Source of the DNA: an uncultured Opitutia bacterium
GTDB lineage: Bacteria; Verrucomicrobiota; Verrucomicrobiia; Opitutales; UBA953
NCBI GenBank assembly: GCA_903840355.1
Contig: CAIMFJ010000004.1
Location: forward strand, 434,001 to 498,000
Length of the DNA stretch: 64,000 bases
Reading direction: 5' to 3'
The position numbers and the translations under genes are program-made. Within the stretch, counting starts at the first letter, position 1. Each line of letters starts with the position of its first letter. Under the pieces are notes generated by a model, which saw only the letters and a program-made list of their open reading frames with translations, searched no databases and was not told the DNA's origin. Positions 1 to 9,311 of this stretch are shown here, piece by piece.

Positions 1-151
1 GATGCGAGAGGAAAATCCACGCCGTAAAAATCAGGAAAGCGAGGCTGATGCGACCTAGGTTCGCAAGATCAGGCCCGTGGTAGGCCGAGCTGCGGCGGGC
101 GCATGTTACCGACCACGCAAAGAAGACGGCAGCTCCGAGGGCGTAATTCAT
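1..151 (-). CDS. EamA/DMT-type membrane transporter, N-terminal fragment cut by the window edge
   Basis: About 50 codons are visible before the frame runs off the left edge. The peptide starts MNYALGAAVFFAWSVTCARR, then has a short polar loop and a second hydrophobic stretch (LISLAFLIFTAWIF-like). A first helix followed by a small charged loop and a Gly-Arg before the next helix resembles the start of EamA-family drug/metabolite permeases. The ATG overlaps the hemW stop in an ATGA arrangement, so the two are probably translationally coupled and co-transcribed. The family call rests on the N-terminus alone; the substrate is unknown. Confidence 0.55.
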   Translation of the reverse strand, partial: MNYALGAAVFFAWSVTCARRSSAYHGPDLANLGRISLAFLIFTAWIFLSH

Positions 152-1284
152 ACCTCAAAGCACTCTAGAATTTCCACGCCTACCGCATCGGCCCGCAATC
201 GTCCCTCATCGGTCAGGCAGAAGTTCGCGCCGTTGGTCTTCATAAAACCTTCGGATTGTAATTGGGTAAAAAGATTTTGGACTGAGTGTGGCAAGGGCGT
301 TGCGAAGCGTTGTGCCAAAGCCTGGGGATTCACGCCCGTGTTGAGGCGAAGCCCGAAAATCAGGGCATCGCTTAACAAGTCAGCGGGTTGCAGGGCTTGG
401 CGTTGCTCTTTGAGCGGTTGTCCGGCGGCGATACCTTGGCACCAATTTTCTAAGTTAGCTGGATTGGTCCAGCGTTGGCCCTGCCATTGGGACGCAGCGG
501 ATGGGCCGTAGCCAATCCATTCGCCCATTTGCCAAGTGATGAGATTGTGCTGACAGGCATGATCTGGACGGGCGAAGTTCGAGACTTCATATTGCTCATA
601 ACCGTGCTGCGCTAAGGTTTCCCAAGTGCGCCGGTAGAGTTGAGCTTCTAACGCTTGGTCGATTTTAACTTTCCCTTGAGAAAGTTTAATAAACATGGCG
701 GCGTCTTCTTCGAAAGTCAGGCAGTAGGTAGAGAGGTGGTCGGGTTGCAGTGCCACCGCTTTTTCTAAATCTGTTAACCAACGAGCTTCGTCTTGTCCGG
801 GGATGGCAAAAATCAGATCGAGGTTGGTAGATGCAAACTGCGCCGCTTGGATGAGTTCCCAAGCTTGCTTGATTTGCGTCGGTGAATGGCGTCGTCCTAA
901 AGCTTCTAAGGTGTGGTCATCAAAACTCTGAATCCCCAACGAAACCCGCGTCACACCGAGGTCTTTAAGGGCCGCTAATTTATCGGCTCGAACGGAAGAG
1001 GGGGCGAGTTCGACCGTCCACTCCCGGGGTTGTCCCGCGTGCTGACGCAAGGCGTTGCCCAGTCGGTATAAGTCTTCAGCGGGTAATAATCCTGGAGTAC
1101 CCCCGCCCCAAAAAACCGTGGAAACTTTGCCTGGGGGATGAAGTTGTAATTCTTTTTCGACCGTATCGAGGTAACGGTCAATGTCCCCACGTTTAGGTTG
1201 TTCTTGGTAGAAGGCGCAAAAATCACACGTCGACGCGCAGAACGGGACGTGAACGTAAAGACTGGTCAGAGGGGCCGTATCCAC
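148..1284 (-). CDS. hemW: HemW-type radical SAM haem chaperone (coproporphyrinogen III oxidase-like)
   Basis: A 378-residue radical SAM protein. The cluster motif is C16-x3-C20-x2-C23 in PFCASTCDFCAF, followed by the glycine motif FWGGGTPGLL near residue 60 and the HemW/HemN C-terminal block with HNLITW and GYGPSAASQW. Length and the short N-terminus ahead of YVHVPFC fit HemW, which binds haem and passes it to respiratory enzymes, rather than the longer HemN oxidase. The start is GTG, four bases after the stop of the upstream sufT gene, with no Shine-Dalgarno. It overlaps the downstream permease by four bases. HemW versus true oxidase cannot be settled by sequence alone. Confidence 0.9.
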   Translation of the reverse strand: MDTAPLTSLYVHVPFCASTCDFCAFYQEQPKRGDIDRYLDTVEKELQLHPPGKVSTVFWGGGTPGLLPAEDLYRLGNALRQHAGQPREWTVELAPSSVRADKLAALKDLGVTRVSLGIQSFDDHTLEALGRRHSPTQIKQAWELIQAAQFASTNLDLIFAIPGQDEARWLTDLEKAVALQPDHLSTYCLTFEEDAAMFIKLSQGKVKIDQALEAQLYRRTWETLAQHGYEQYEVSNFARPDHACQHNLITWQMGEWIGYGPSAASQWQGQRWTNPANLENWCQGIAAGQPLKEQRQALQPADLLSDALIFGLRLNTGVNPQALAQRFATPLPHSVQNLFTQLQSEGFMKTNGANFCLTDEGRLRADAVGVEILECFEV

Positions 1285-1288
1285 CGCT

Positions 1289-1834
1289 TTATTCGAGGCC
1301 TAATTGTTTCCGGCCTTCGGGTGAAATCATCCGGGGATTCCAAGCTGGGTCCCAGACGATGCTGACTTCGGCGGTGTTCACCCCTGGGACGCCGACTAGT
1401 TTATTCTTCGCGTCTTCGGCAATGACAGGGCCCATGCCGCAACCTGGTGCTGTGAGCGTCATTTTAACGGTTACGTGGTGTCCTTGCGTGGCATCCCCCT
1501 GGAAACTTAAATCGTAAATCAGACCGAGGTCGACGAGGTTCACTGGGATTTCAGGATCATAGCATTCGCGCAGTGCGGCCCAAAGGGTCTCTTCTTGTAG
1601 AGGTCCTGAAGTCATCACGGCGTCTGACGATTTTAATGCATACTTTTGCAAAGCCTCTGAGCCCAAGGCGTCTAAATCATGTGGGGCGAGACGGAATAGT
1701 CCCATATTTGAGCGAATCGTGACCGAACCGCCCAAGGCTTGAGTGACTTCGACGGAGGTGCCTTTTTCGAGAATCACGACATCTCCTGCAGGAATGAGGG
1801 TTGCGGAGCAATCGCGGGTCAGTTGGTAGGCCAT
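1289..1834 (-). CDS. sufT: SufT-like Fe-S cluster assembly protein (DUF59/MIP18 family)
   Basis: A 181-residue protein with an N-terminal extension of about 75 residues and a MIP18/DUF59 domain from about residue 83 onward. The typical block DPEIPVNLVDLGLIYDL and the Cys-containing TAPGCGMG are present. SufT-type proteins help mature Fe-S proteins. The neighbour just downstream is hemW, a radical SAM enzyme that needs a [4Fe-4S] cluster, which fits co-expression (gap of four bases). No suf operon is visible. The ATG is preceded by AT-rich sequence with no Shine-Dalgarno. The gene is divergent from the large cytochrome gene; the 139 bases between them must hold both promoters. Confidence 0.85.
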   Translation of the reverse strand: MAYQLTRDCSATLIPAGDVVILEKGTSVEVTQALGGSVTIRSNMGLFRLAPHDLDALGSEALQKYALKSSDAVMTSGPLQEETLWAALRECYDPEIPVNLVDLGLIYDLSFQGDATQGHHVTVKMTLTAPGCGMGPVIAEDAKNKLVGVPGVNTAEVSIVWDPAWNPRMISPEGRKQLGLE

Positions 1835-1973
1835 AGCAAGGGTTCTAAACTTAAGTTTATGACGAAACTTGCAAGCGTGCGATGGGAAAAGAATTTAAGT
1901 AAAAAGCTGGAACTTCGGGTTATTTTTAAAGGTCTTGTTGCGATACCCCGCTTAATTCATTTCTCTCCTTTTT

Positions 1974-4900
1974 ATGCGTACCCCACGTCCTTGGTGCTTA
2001 GCCCTTTTGGCATTCTGTTGCAGTTGTTGGATTGCCCAGGCGGAAGCGGTCTCGCTCTTTGACGGCAAGACCCTCGCTGGCTGGGAAGGCGATTTGACGT
2101 GGTGGAAAGTGGTGGATGGCGAAATTCGTGGCGGCTCGTTCGAGCAAACCGTGCCCAAGAATCAATTTTTAGCGACGGAGAAGTCGTATCAGAATTTTGA
2201 CCTCCGTCTCAAACTGCGTCTAACGGGCACGGGGTTTGTGAATAGCGGCGTGCAGTTTCGCAGTATCCGCGTTCCAAATAGTTCGGAGATGAGTGGGTTT
2301 CAGGCTGACTACGGTAAAGGTTATTTTGGACAGTTATACGACGAAAGCCGCCGGAATAAAAAGATGGCGGATCCGTTAAATCCCACGGCTTTGCTTGCCG
2401 CCGTGGAAGAAACGGGCTGGAACGAATATCGCATCCGTTGCGAAGGGCGTCATATTCAAACTTGGATGAATGGGGTGCCTGCGTTGGATTACACTGAAGC
2501 GGACACGCAATTGGCGACGGACGGTAAGATTGGGATTCAAATCCACTCGGGTGGCAAAGCGGTGGTTCAAGCTAAAGACATTTTTATTGAAGAACTCCCC
2601 GCCACGCCGAACGAGATGACGTGGGCGAAGGTCGCCGCACGTCCTAAGGCCAAAGCGGCAGCGGTGGCACCCGCGGCTCAGGATTATAATAATGTGTCGG
2701 GCAGTCGCCGTTCGGCCGAAGAAGAACAGAAGATGTTCCACCTGCCTGCAGGTTTTGAAATCGAGCTCTTTGCCAAAGAATCTGTCGACTATGGTAAATT
2801 CATCATGCTCGTGTTCGACCAACATGGTCGGGCGTGGTCGAGTACGGCCTTTGAGTATCCAGTCGATGCCAATGAAATGCCTGCGGCTGCAGATGCGTTA
2901 TACCAAAGCAAAGCCCGCGATAAAGTGATCGTCTTTGACCAGCCCTTTACCTCGGGCTTGCACCAGCCACGGACCTTTGCCGATGGGCTTGCGATTCCGG
3001 AGGGCGTGTTGCCTTATAAAGACGGGGCGATTGTGCAGCACGGTCACGACATCGTTTTCTTGCGCGACACTCAGGGCACGGGGAAAGCCGATCGACGCGA
3101 GGTGTTGTTATCCGGTTTTGGGGTGCAAGATTCACACCTATTCCCGCACCAGTTTACGCGCGCTCCCGGTGGTTGGTTCTGGTTAGCCCAAGGGGCTTTC
3201 AATACCGGGAAGGTGAAGACCACGACCGGCGAACTGGTTGATTTTCCCAGCACTCGGATGGCTCGCTTTCGTCCCGATGGTAGTTTCTTGGAGCCAACGT
3301 CGGTGGGTCCATGTAATATTTGGGGTCTAGTGTTAACGGGTGAAGGGGAGTGCTTTATTCAAGAAGCCAATGACTATGGTTATCCAGTGATGCCGTTCCA
3401 AGAGTACGCTTGGTATCCTGGTTGTGCGGATCGTTTAGCGAAAACGTATCAGCCACCTTTCCCCGTGCAGGCTCCTGATTTTCGGATGGGAGGGACGGGC
3501 TTGAGTGGTTTGGCGTTGAGCGATGCCGGCATTTGGCCGGCTGGCTTTGATCAAGTGATGTATGTGGCGAATCCCATTACTTCCAAAATTAATGCGATTA
3601 AGATGCAACGCTCTGGCCCTGGTTATCATTTAGATAAATTAGCCGACTTCTTGTCGTGTGATGATCCCTTCTTCCGTCCGATTGCCTTGAACTTTGGTCC
3701 CGATGGCTGCCTGTACATGGTCGATTGGTATAATAAAATTATCAGTCACAACGAAGTCGCCCGCAATCACCCGGATCGTGATAAATTCTCGGGTCGGATT
3801 TGGCGCATCAAGCCCAAGGGCTTCACGCCCGCCGTTGTCCCTGATTACACTCAGTTATCCTCGGCGGACCTTTTAGCACGCTTAGGTGGGACCAATACGG
3901 CCAATGCTCATTTGGCCTGGCAGACGCTTTCCGACCGCGACCCTGAGGCCGCGGTCACGAAGGCGCTGCGTGCCATCGTCGAAGACACGAAGGCCTCGGA
4001 TGCACGTCGTCTACAGGCGTTGTGGGTGTTGGGTTGGCAGAAGCAATCGGCCCTCGAGCACGTGCCGACTTTATTGCAAAGTGCTAATCGCAATGTACGT
4101 CGCGAAGCGGTCAGTGTGATTCGCCAAGAGAAGGCGGCACTTGCGCAATTAGAAGTTTTGCGTCGCTGTCAGCAGGATGCTGATCCAGAAGTGCGCACGG
4201 CGGCGATTAAGACGCTCGGTGAAGCGTTAGACCAAGGTGATTCGCTGATTTCAGCGTTACTAGAATTCGCCCAGCCTTCGCTGGCGGGTCCGATGGCCCC
4301 AGGTCATAACGGCAAACCAATTCGAGTCGGCGTAGCTTATGACTGCGAGTTTGAACGCTTTTTGGTGCGGATGTTCTTAGAGCGAAAGACCGAACTGACT
4401 GCTAAATTCTTAGCCACCCCAGCGGCTCAAACTTTATCGTTAGAGGCTCAGATGTTGGCTTGTTTGGCGTTAGAGCCCAAGACGGGGGCTCCGTTGATTG
4501 CTGGCTTGTTGCCAAAATTAAATCGGGTTCCGGCTGACGAAGAAATTTTGCGCATCGCGCAGTTCCCTGGTAATTCAGAGTGTGCGACTTCTTTACAGAA
4601 TTTATTAGCTCGCCCTGAAACACGTGCACCAGTTGCCGAACGGTTAGCGTCGTTCCGGACGAAATTAGAAACGGACAAGGTCGGGCCGTTGTTGGTTGAA
4701 GCCACCCGAGCGCTTTTAGCGGGTACGCCTGAAGATCGTAAACTCGCGGTGACGCTGATTGGTGGTTTTCAGATGCCGGCGTTGGAGCGTGATTTGATGG
4801 GCTTAGTGACGAAGCCACAAGCTAGTGAGGAGCAAGTCCTTTTGGCCTTACAGGCTTTGCAGGAAATGCGTTCGAGTCAGATTGCTTACCTGCCTGCTTT

Positions 4901-6248
4901 AGTGAAAAACGGTTCGAAGGAAGTCAGCCTGCAGGCCACGGCCACCTTGGTGGCCTCGCGTGCTCCCGAAGCTCCCGCCCAAGCACTTGAGCTCTACCCC
5001 GCGTTAAGCCTCGCGCACCATCGCATTATATTAAATAGCCTGAGCAGCACGAAAGTGGGAGCTAAAGCGCTCGCTGCCGCGGTGTTGAGTCACCAAGTAT
5101 CTAAAAATGATATCGATGGTCCTACGGCGGAAAAGATGGCACACACTTTGGGTGATGGTGCGGAATTAAAAGCCCTCATGGCCGAGTTGGCTCAAGTTTT
5201 CCGTCCCGTGTTGTCGTTGCATGGTAAGAACTCGGTTGCCGAGACTAACCTTGATTTACAAGGCCCCTTCACCTTGGAGTTCTGGGTCCGATTGGCGCCG
5301 GGTATTGGTAATAACGACGGCGTTTTGGGAGCGGCTAATCAGTTGGATATCAACTTTGCCGATGCCCGTTTGCGGCTCTATGCCTTTCCGCCCTTAGGCG
5401 ATGTTATTATCGCCAAGAATCCCATCACACCCGAAGTATGGACGCACTATGCCATCACGCGTGATGCTCGCGGGGAACTGCGTCTTTATGGGAATGGCGA
5501 ATTAGAATCGGTCGGTCGCACGTTAGTCACCCGTGACTTTAAGGGCTGTAACGTAGGTTGGACAGTGCCCAAGAAGGGTACCTTTGGCGCCTTGGCTGAG
5601 TATCGGGTGTGGAACGTCGCTCGCACGGCTTCGGAGATTCGGAATAATTTTACGCGCAGTTATGCGGGCGAAAAACGTCCGGCAGAAATGACCTTCTATA
5701 ATGCCGGTGGCGATTCCTCGTGGGGCAAATTACAAGCGGGAGCCAGCGTGGTGCAGACCACCGATGTGCCCCCACTGCTTTCGGCGGAACAGTTTAAAGT
5801 CTTTGAAGAGAAGAATGCTCACTACATGGCCTTGGGTCGTCAAGGGGGAGATGTGACCAAGGGTCGTGCTGTCGCCGCGATCTGTATGGTTTGTCACATG
5901 ATCAACGGCCAAGGTGGTCAGATTGGTCCCAACCTCAGCGGCGCTGGGGCCATGGGACTCGAAGGCGTGGTGCGTAATATCATGGATCCCAATGCGGCCA
6001 TGGAAGCGGCTTACCGCACCTTCCGCTTGGAATTGAAGTCGGGCGATTTGATCGACGCTTTTTATGTCAGTGAAGACGCCCAAGCTTACGTGATTCGCCA
6101 GCCTGCGAGCGCGGACCGCCGGGTGTTAAAGTCCGAGGTCCAATCAGCTCGCTACATCCGTCGTTCTCTCATGCCCGAAGGTTTATTAGAGGGCTTAACG
6201 GACGAACAAGTTCGCGACCTTCTGGCCTATTTAATGACGTTGAAATAA
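1974..6248 (+). CDS. Secreted DUF1080 / PVC-type haem-binding / HEAT / LamG / cytochrome c fusion protein
   Basis: A 1424-residue exported protein. A signal peptide (residues 1 to about 25, with LALLAFCCSCWIAQAEA) is followed by a DUF1080 (3-keto-disaccharide hydrolase-like) domain, residues about 27-205, starting at SLFDGKTLAGWEG. Next is a PVC-type propeller dehydrogenase-like domain, about 255-620, starting PAGFEIELFAKE and including GPDGCLYMVDWYNKII. HEAT-like repeats follow (about 630-1060), then a LamG/concanavalin-like domain (about 1085-1240), then a cytochrome c domain with CMVCH near residue 1304 and a distal methionine candidate in RSLMPEGLLEGLTDEQ. This architecture is typical of Planctomycetes and Verrucomicrobia and is thought to serve periplasmic sugar oxidation; the substrate is unknown. 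It is monocistronic, with a pyrimidine-rich leader directly before the ATG. Confidence 0.9.
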   Translation: MRTPRPWCLALLAFCCSCWIAQAEAVSLFDGKTLAGWEGDLTWWKVVDGEIRGGSFEQTVPKNQFLATEKSYQNFDLRLKLRLTGTGFVNSGVQFRSIRVPNSSEMSGFQADYGKGYFGQLYDESRRNKKMADPLNPTALLAAVEETGWNEYRIRCEGRHIQTWMNGVPALDYTEADTQLATDGKIGIQIHSGGKAVVQAKDIFIEELPATPNEMTWAKVAARPKAKAAAVAPAAQDYNNVSGSRRSAEEEQKMFHLPAGFEIELFAKESVDYGKFIMLVFDQHGRAWSSTAFEYPVDANEMPAAADALYQSKARDKVIVFDQPFTSGLHQPRTFADGLAIPEGVLPYKDGAIVQHGHDIVFLRDTQGTGKADRREVLLSGFGVQDSHLFPHQFTRAPGGWFWLAQGAFNTGKVKTTTGELVDFPSTRMARFRPDGSFLEPTSVGPCNIWGLVLTGEGECFIQEANDYGYPVMPFQEYAWYPGCADRLAKTYQPPFPVQAPDFRMGGTGLSGLALSDAGIWPAGFDQVMYVANPITSKINAIKMQRSGPGYHLDKLADFLSCDDPFFRPIALNFGPDGCLYMVDWYNKIISHNEVARNHPDRDKFSGRIWRIKPKGFTPAVVPDYTQLSSADLLARLGGTNTANAHLAWQTLSDRDPEAAVTKALRAIVEDTKASDARRLQALWVLGWQKQSALEHVPTLLQSANRNVRREAVSVIRQEKAALAQLEVLRRCQQDADPEVRTAAIKTLGEALDQGDSLISALLEFAQPSLAGPMAPGHNGKPIRVGVAYDCEFERFLVRMFLERKTELTAKFLATPAAQTLSLEAQMLACLALEPKTGAPLIAGLLPKLNRVPADEEILRIAQFPGNSECATSLQNLLARPETRAPVAERLASFRTKLETDKVGPLLVEATRALLAGTPEDRKLAVTLIGGFQMPALERDLMGLVTKPQASEEQVLLALQALQEMRSSQIAYLPALVKNGSKEVSLQATATLVASRAPEAPAQALELYPALSLAHHRIILNSLSSTKVGAKALAAAVLSHQVSKNDIDGPTAEKMAHTLGDGAELKALMAELAQVFRPVLSLHGKNSVAETNLDLQGPFTLEFWVRLAPGIGNNDGVLGAANQLDINFADARLRLYAFPPLGDVIIAKNPITPEVWTHYAITRDARGELRLYGNGELESVGRTLVTRDFKGCNVGWTVPKKGTFGALAEYRVWNVARTASEIRNNFTRSYAGEKRPAEMTFYNAGGDSSWGKLQAGASVVQTTDVPPLLSAEQFKVFEEKNAHYMALGRQGGDVTKGRAVAAICMVCHMINGQGGQIGPNLSGAGAMGLEGVVRNIMDPNAAMEAAYRTFRLELKSGDLIDAFYVSEDAQAYVIRQPASADRRVLKSEVQSARYIRRSLMPEGLLEGLTDEQVRDLLAYLMTLK

Positions 6249-6299
6249 GCCCTGCTCCGCCTGCGTGCTTCTTCGCTTGCCGAAGTGCACGCGGGGCTT
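6247..6299 (+). terminator. Long hairpin between the cytochrome gene and argS (possible terminator)
   Basis: Three stacked helices begin at the stop codon: AAGCCC with GGGCTT, GCGTGC (6263-6268) with GCACGC (6287-6292), and CTTCG (6271-6275) with CGAAG (6281-6285), with loop CTTGC. No T-run follows, so it may act as an RNA-stabilising 3' end or a weak terminator rather than a classical intrinsic one. Confidence 0.4.
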
Positions 6300-6310
6300 A
6301 CGGCTTAGGT

Positions 6311-8089
6311 ATGTCTGTTTGGTTCAATCCTGCCCGCGAAATCGAAGCCTTATTGCGTCAAGCCGCTGAAGCGGTGCCGACGCTTGGCAAGGGTTTTAAT
6401 CCGGAATTAAAGCCGTCGGATCCTCGCCATGCGGACTTCCAAGCCAATGGCGTCTTGGCGGCGGCGAAAGCGGCGAAGGCCAACCCGCGTGCCTTGGCCA
6501 CGAGCCTTGTGGAAGCCTTGCGTCAACAAGCCGGCTGGGACGAGACCTTGGTTCAAGTGGAGGTGGCGGGTCCAGGTTTTATTAATTTCAAACTTACCCC
6601 CGCCGCCCTGGGAGCTTGGTTGCGCGAATATCGCGATGAGTCGAAGTGGCGTGCTGGCGCCGCTCGTTTGATGGGCGGTCAAAAGGTTATCATTGATTAC
6701 CCTTCGCCGAATACGGCCAAGCAAATGCACGTCGGGCACCTGCGTCCGATTGTGATTGGTGAAGCGGTGGCTCGCTTGATTGCCTTTTGTGGCGCCGATT
6801 TAATTCGCGATAATCACATTGGTGATTGGGGGACGAATTTCGGGATTTTAATTTTGGCCATTCGCCGAGCGAAGTTTGTTTTGGACCCACAAAGCCCAGA
6901 GGTACTTGAAGACTTAGAGCGTCTCTACAAGGAGGGCAGTGCGGCAACGAAGGCAGATCCAGCGTTGCTGGAAGCGGCCCGGGCCGAATTAGCGAAGTTG
7001 CAGTCGGGTGACCCGGAGAATTTAGCCCTTTGGGAGCAAATTGTGGCGGTGTCGAATGCAGCCTGTCAGCGGATTTACGATCAGTTTGGGCTGAAGACCG
7101 ATTACATTTTAGGGGAATCGTTTTACCGCGATAAGGTAGAGCAGGTTTACACCGAATTGCAGCAGTGCGGTCTCGCGGAGGAAAGTGAAGGAGCCTTGGT
7201 AGTTTGGCATGATGAGGAACCGCGTTTTTCGCGTCAGGCCGAGACCAAGTTGCCATTCATTGTGCGTAAGAAGGATGGCTCGTCTAATTATGCCTCTACG
7301 GACTTAGCGACCTTGCTTTATCGCACGCAGCATTTCAAGGCCACCGAGATTGTGTATGTCACCGATGGACGTCAGCAGGATCACTTCCAGCAATTATTTT
7401 TAACCGGCAAGAAGTGGTTCCAGGCGACTCAGCGGACCTTACCACGGTTGCGACATGTTTGGTTTGGTACGATTCTCGGTTCCGATGGTAAGGCCATCAA
7501 AACGAAGTCAGGCGACCCTGTGCGTCTACAAGCTTTGATTGATGAAGCCACGCAACGCGCGTTTGAGTCGGTGACGAATAAGAGCCCTGATTTACCCGAG
7601 GTGGAACGGCAACATATTGCAAAGACGATTGGGGTGGCAGCGTTACGTTATGCCGACCTCTCTTCGAATCGCACGATGGATTACAGTTTCTCGTGGGAGA
7701 AGCTGCTTTCCTTTGAAGGCAATACCGCACCTTATTTATTATACGCCAATGTCCGGGTGCGTTCGATTTTCCGGAAACTGAATTTAGCCGTGGGGCAAGG
7801 TGAGACCGGGGCTTCGGATCCAACCACGCCGACGGAAATTGCCCTGGCACGCAAGCTTTTGGCCTTCACGGCGGCTCTAGACCAAGCACTGGAAGAACTT
7901 CGTCCGCACCACCTTTGCACGTACCTGCATGAACTAGCCTCGGCTTATGGGGCGTTTTATGCTGCCGACAATGTGATTGTCGATGAACCTGACGTGCAAG
8001 CTCGGCGCTTAATGCTCTGTGCTCGGACCTCCGCCATCATGGAGACCGGCCTGCGTTTATTAGGGATTGAGCCATTAGAGCGAATGTAA
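6311..8089 (+). CDS. argS: Arginyl-tRNA synthetase
   Basis: A 592-residue class I synthetase that charges tRNA-Arg. The N-terminal Add-1 domain covers about residues 1-100. The HIGH-type signature is HVGH within SPNTAKQMHVGHLRP (about 130-145), followed by GDWGTNFG. The KMSKS equivalent is IKTKSGDPVRL, the relaxed form usual in ArgRS. The DALR anticodon-binding domain at the C-terminus has LLYANVRVRSI and ends in GLRLLGIEPLERM. Length matches the family. It follows the large cytochrome gene with only a hairpin between them and has no clear ribosome-binding site. Confidence 0.97.
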   Translation: MSVWFNPAREIEALLRQAAEAVPTLGKGFNPELKPSDPRHADFQANGVLAAAKAAKANPRALATSLVEALRQQAGWDETLVQVEVAGPGFINFKLTPAALGAWLREYRDESKWRAGAARLMGGQKVIIDYPSPNTAKQMHVGHLRPIVIGEAVARLIAFCGADLIRDNHIGDWGTNFGILILAIRRAKFVLDPQSPEVLEDLERLYKEGSAATKADPALLEAARAELAKLQSGDPENLALWEQIVAVSNAACQRIYDQFGLKTDYILGESFYRDKVEQVYTELQQCGLAEESEGALVVWHDEEPRFSRQAETKLPFIVRKKDGSSNYASTDLATLLYRTQHFKATEIVYVTDGRQQDHFQQLFLTGKKWFQATQRTLPRLRHVWFGTILGSDGKAIKTKSGDPVRLQALIDEATQRAFESVTNKSPDLPEVERQHIAKTIGVAALRYADLSSNRTMDYSFSWEKLLSFEGNTAPYLLYANVRVRSIFRKLNLAVGQGETGASDPTTPTEIALARKLLAFTAALDQALEELRPHHLCTYLHELASAYGAFYAADNVIVDEPDVQARRLMLCARTSAIMETGLRLLGIEPLERM

Positions 8090-8165
8090 GCATGACGGTG
8101 GTGAGTCTTAGGTAGACCTGGCCTAGTTTTGAGGTAGGGTGAGGTCTACACCCCTTGTGATTCCG

Positions 8166-9287
8166 ATGGAAACCCCCGCCCCGAAGTCGCCTCGTTTATT
8201 ATCTTTAGATGCCCTCCGGGGTTTTGATCTCTTTTGGATTTTAGGCGGCGAGCATATCGTCGGCGCACTTGGTAAATTGACTGGCTGGGCTTGGGTGGCC
8301 TTGTGGGCGGAGCAGCTAACGCACGTGAAGTGGAACGGCTTTCGTGCTTATGATTTAATTTTCCCCACCTTTTTGTTTTTAGCCGGTGTCTCTACGCCTT
8401 TTGCTTTGGAGCGACGTTTGCAAGCAGGCGAAACCTTGGAAGTGGTGCGTAAGGTTGTCGGGCGCGGTTTGATTTTAGTTTTGCTTGGCGTGATTTATAA
8501 TAACGGGCTCCAATGGAAAGGCTTAGAGGCGATGCGTTTCGGTAGTGTCCTCGGTCGGATTGGCTTAGCAGGCATGTTCGCCCAACTGCTTTACGTATGG
8601 CATTATGCTCAGCCTCGTCGCCTAGTTTGGTGTCTTGGCGGAATCTTGTTAGGCTATTGGGCGTTGCTATCGTGGACGTCGGCGCCGGGTTTTGCGGCAG
8701 GCGATTTAACCATGGAGGGTAATTTTGTGAGTTACTTTGATCGGCAGTTTTTACCTGGCCGCTTGCATTTAAAAATTCATGATCCTGAAGGCTTGTTAGG
8801 CACCATCCCAGCCATTGGTACAGGCTTATTAGGAGTCTTGGTGGGCTTATGGTTGCGCCGACCCGAGTCGGAATTCTCGGGGTCTGGCAAGGCTTGGCGG
8901 TTGGGCCTGGCGGGCTTGGTTTGCTTACTGTTGGGAGGCCTCTGGGACCTTGTATTCCCCGTTAATAAGAACCTTTGGACGAGTTCGTTGGTCTTGTGGG
9001 CCGGCGGGTGGAGCGTGTTGTTGATGACGGCATTTTACTGGATTATTGATGTCGGAGGTGTCCGACGTGGGGCAGAATTTTTTGCCGTGATCGGGATGAA
9101 CTCGGTACTCATTTACATGGCCGGGAAGTTCCTGAATTTTGAATACACAGCGAAGGTGCTGTTTGGTGGCGTAGCCCGTTTGGGGTCTGCGGACGTACAA
9201 GCCTTAGTGCTCGCATGCGGGGTGATGGCTGTGCAATGGGGCTTGCTCTGGTTCTTGCAACGCCAACGAATTTTCCTGCGCGTCTGA
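8166..9287 (+). CDS. DUF5009 membrane protein, HGSNAT-like acyltransferase family
   Basis: Polytopic membrane protein of 373 residues from the ATG at 8166; an upstream in-frame GTG at 8139 would add nine residues. The conserved start RLLSLDALRGFDLFWILGG, then GFRAYDLIFPTFLFLAGVS, define the DUF5009 group related to heparan-alpha-glucosaminide N-acetyltransferase and other YeiB/OafB-like acyltransferases. About ten hydrophobic segments are visible. Similar genes are common in Bacteroidetes and Verrucomicrobia next to sugar-degradation genes. Here the neighbours are argS and a DUF983 gene, which say little. Acyl transfer to an extracytoplasmic sugar is inference. Confidence 0.8.
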   Translation: METPAPKSPRLLSLDALRGFDLFWILGGEHIVGALGKLTGWAWVALWAEQLTHVKWNGFRAYDLIFPTFLFLAGVSTPFALERRLQAGETLEVVRKVVGRGLILVLLGVIYNNGLQWKGLEAMRFGSVLGRIGLAGMFAQLLYVWHYAQPRRLVWCLGGILLGYWALLSWTSAPGFAAGDLTMEGNFVSYFDRQFLPGRLHLKIHDPEGLLGTIPAIGTGLLGVLVGLWLRRPESEFSGSGKAWRLGLAGLVCLLLGGLWDLVFPVNKNLWTSSLVLWAGGWSVLLMTAFYWIIDVGGVRRGAEFFAVIGMNSVLIYMAGKFLNFEYTAKVLFGGVARLGSADVQALVLACGVMAVQWGLLWFLQRQRIFLRV

Positions 9288-9311
9288 CCTCGCCCTTGAC
9301 CTTAGGGTTGA

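Noticed and set aside
77-511. Plus-strand frame of 144 codons opposite hemW
   Set aside because: Shadow of hemW with no domain features; it starts inside the EamA fragment on the other strand.
6690-7256. Minus-strand frame of 188 codons inside argS
   Set aside because: Rich in Pro, Ser, Arg and His without pattern; a shadow of the argS codons.
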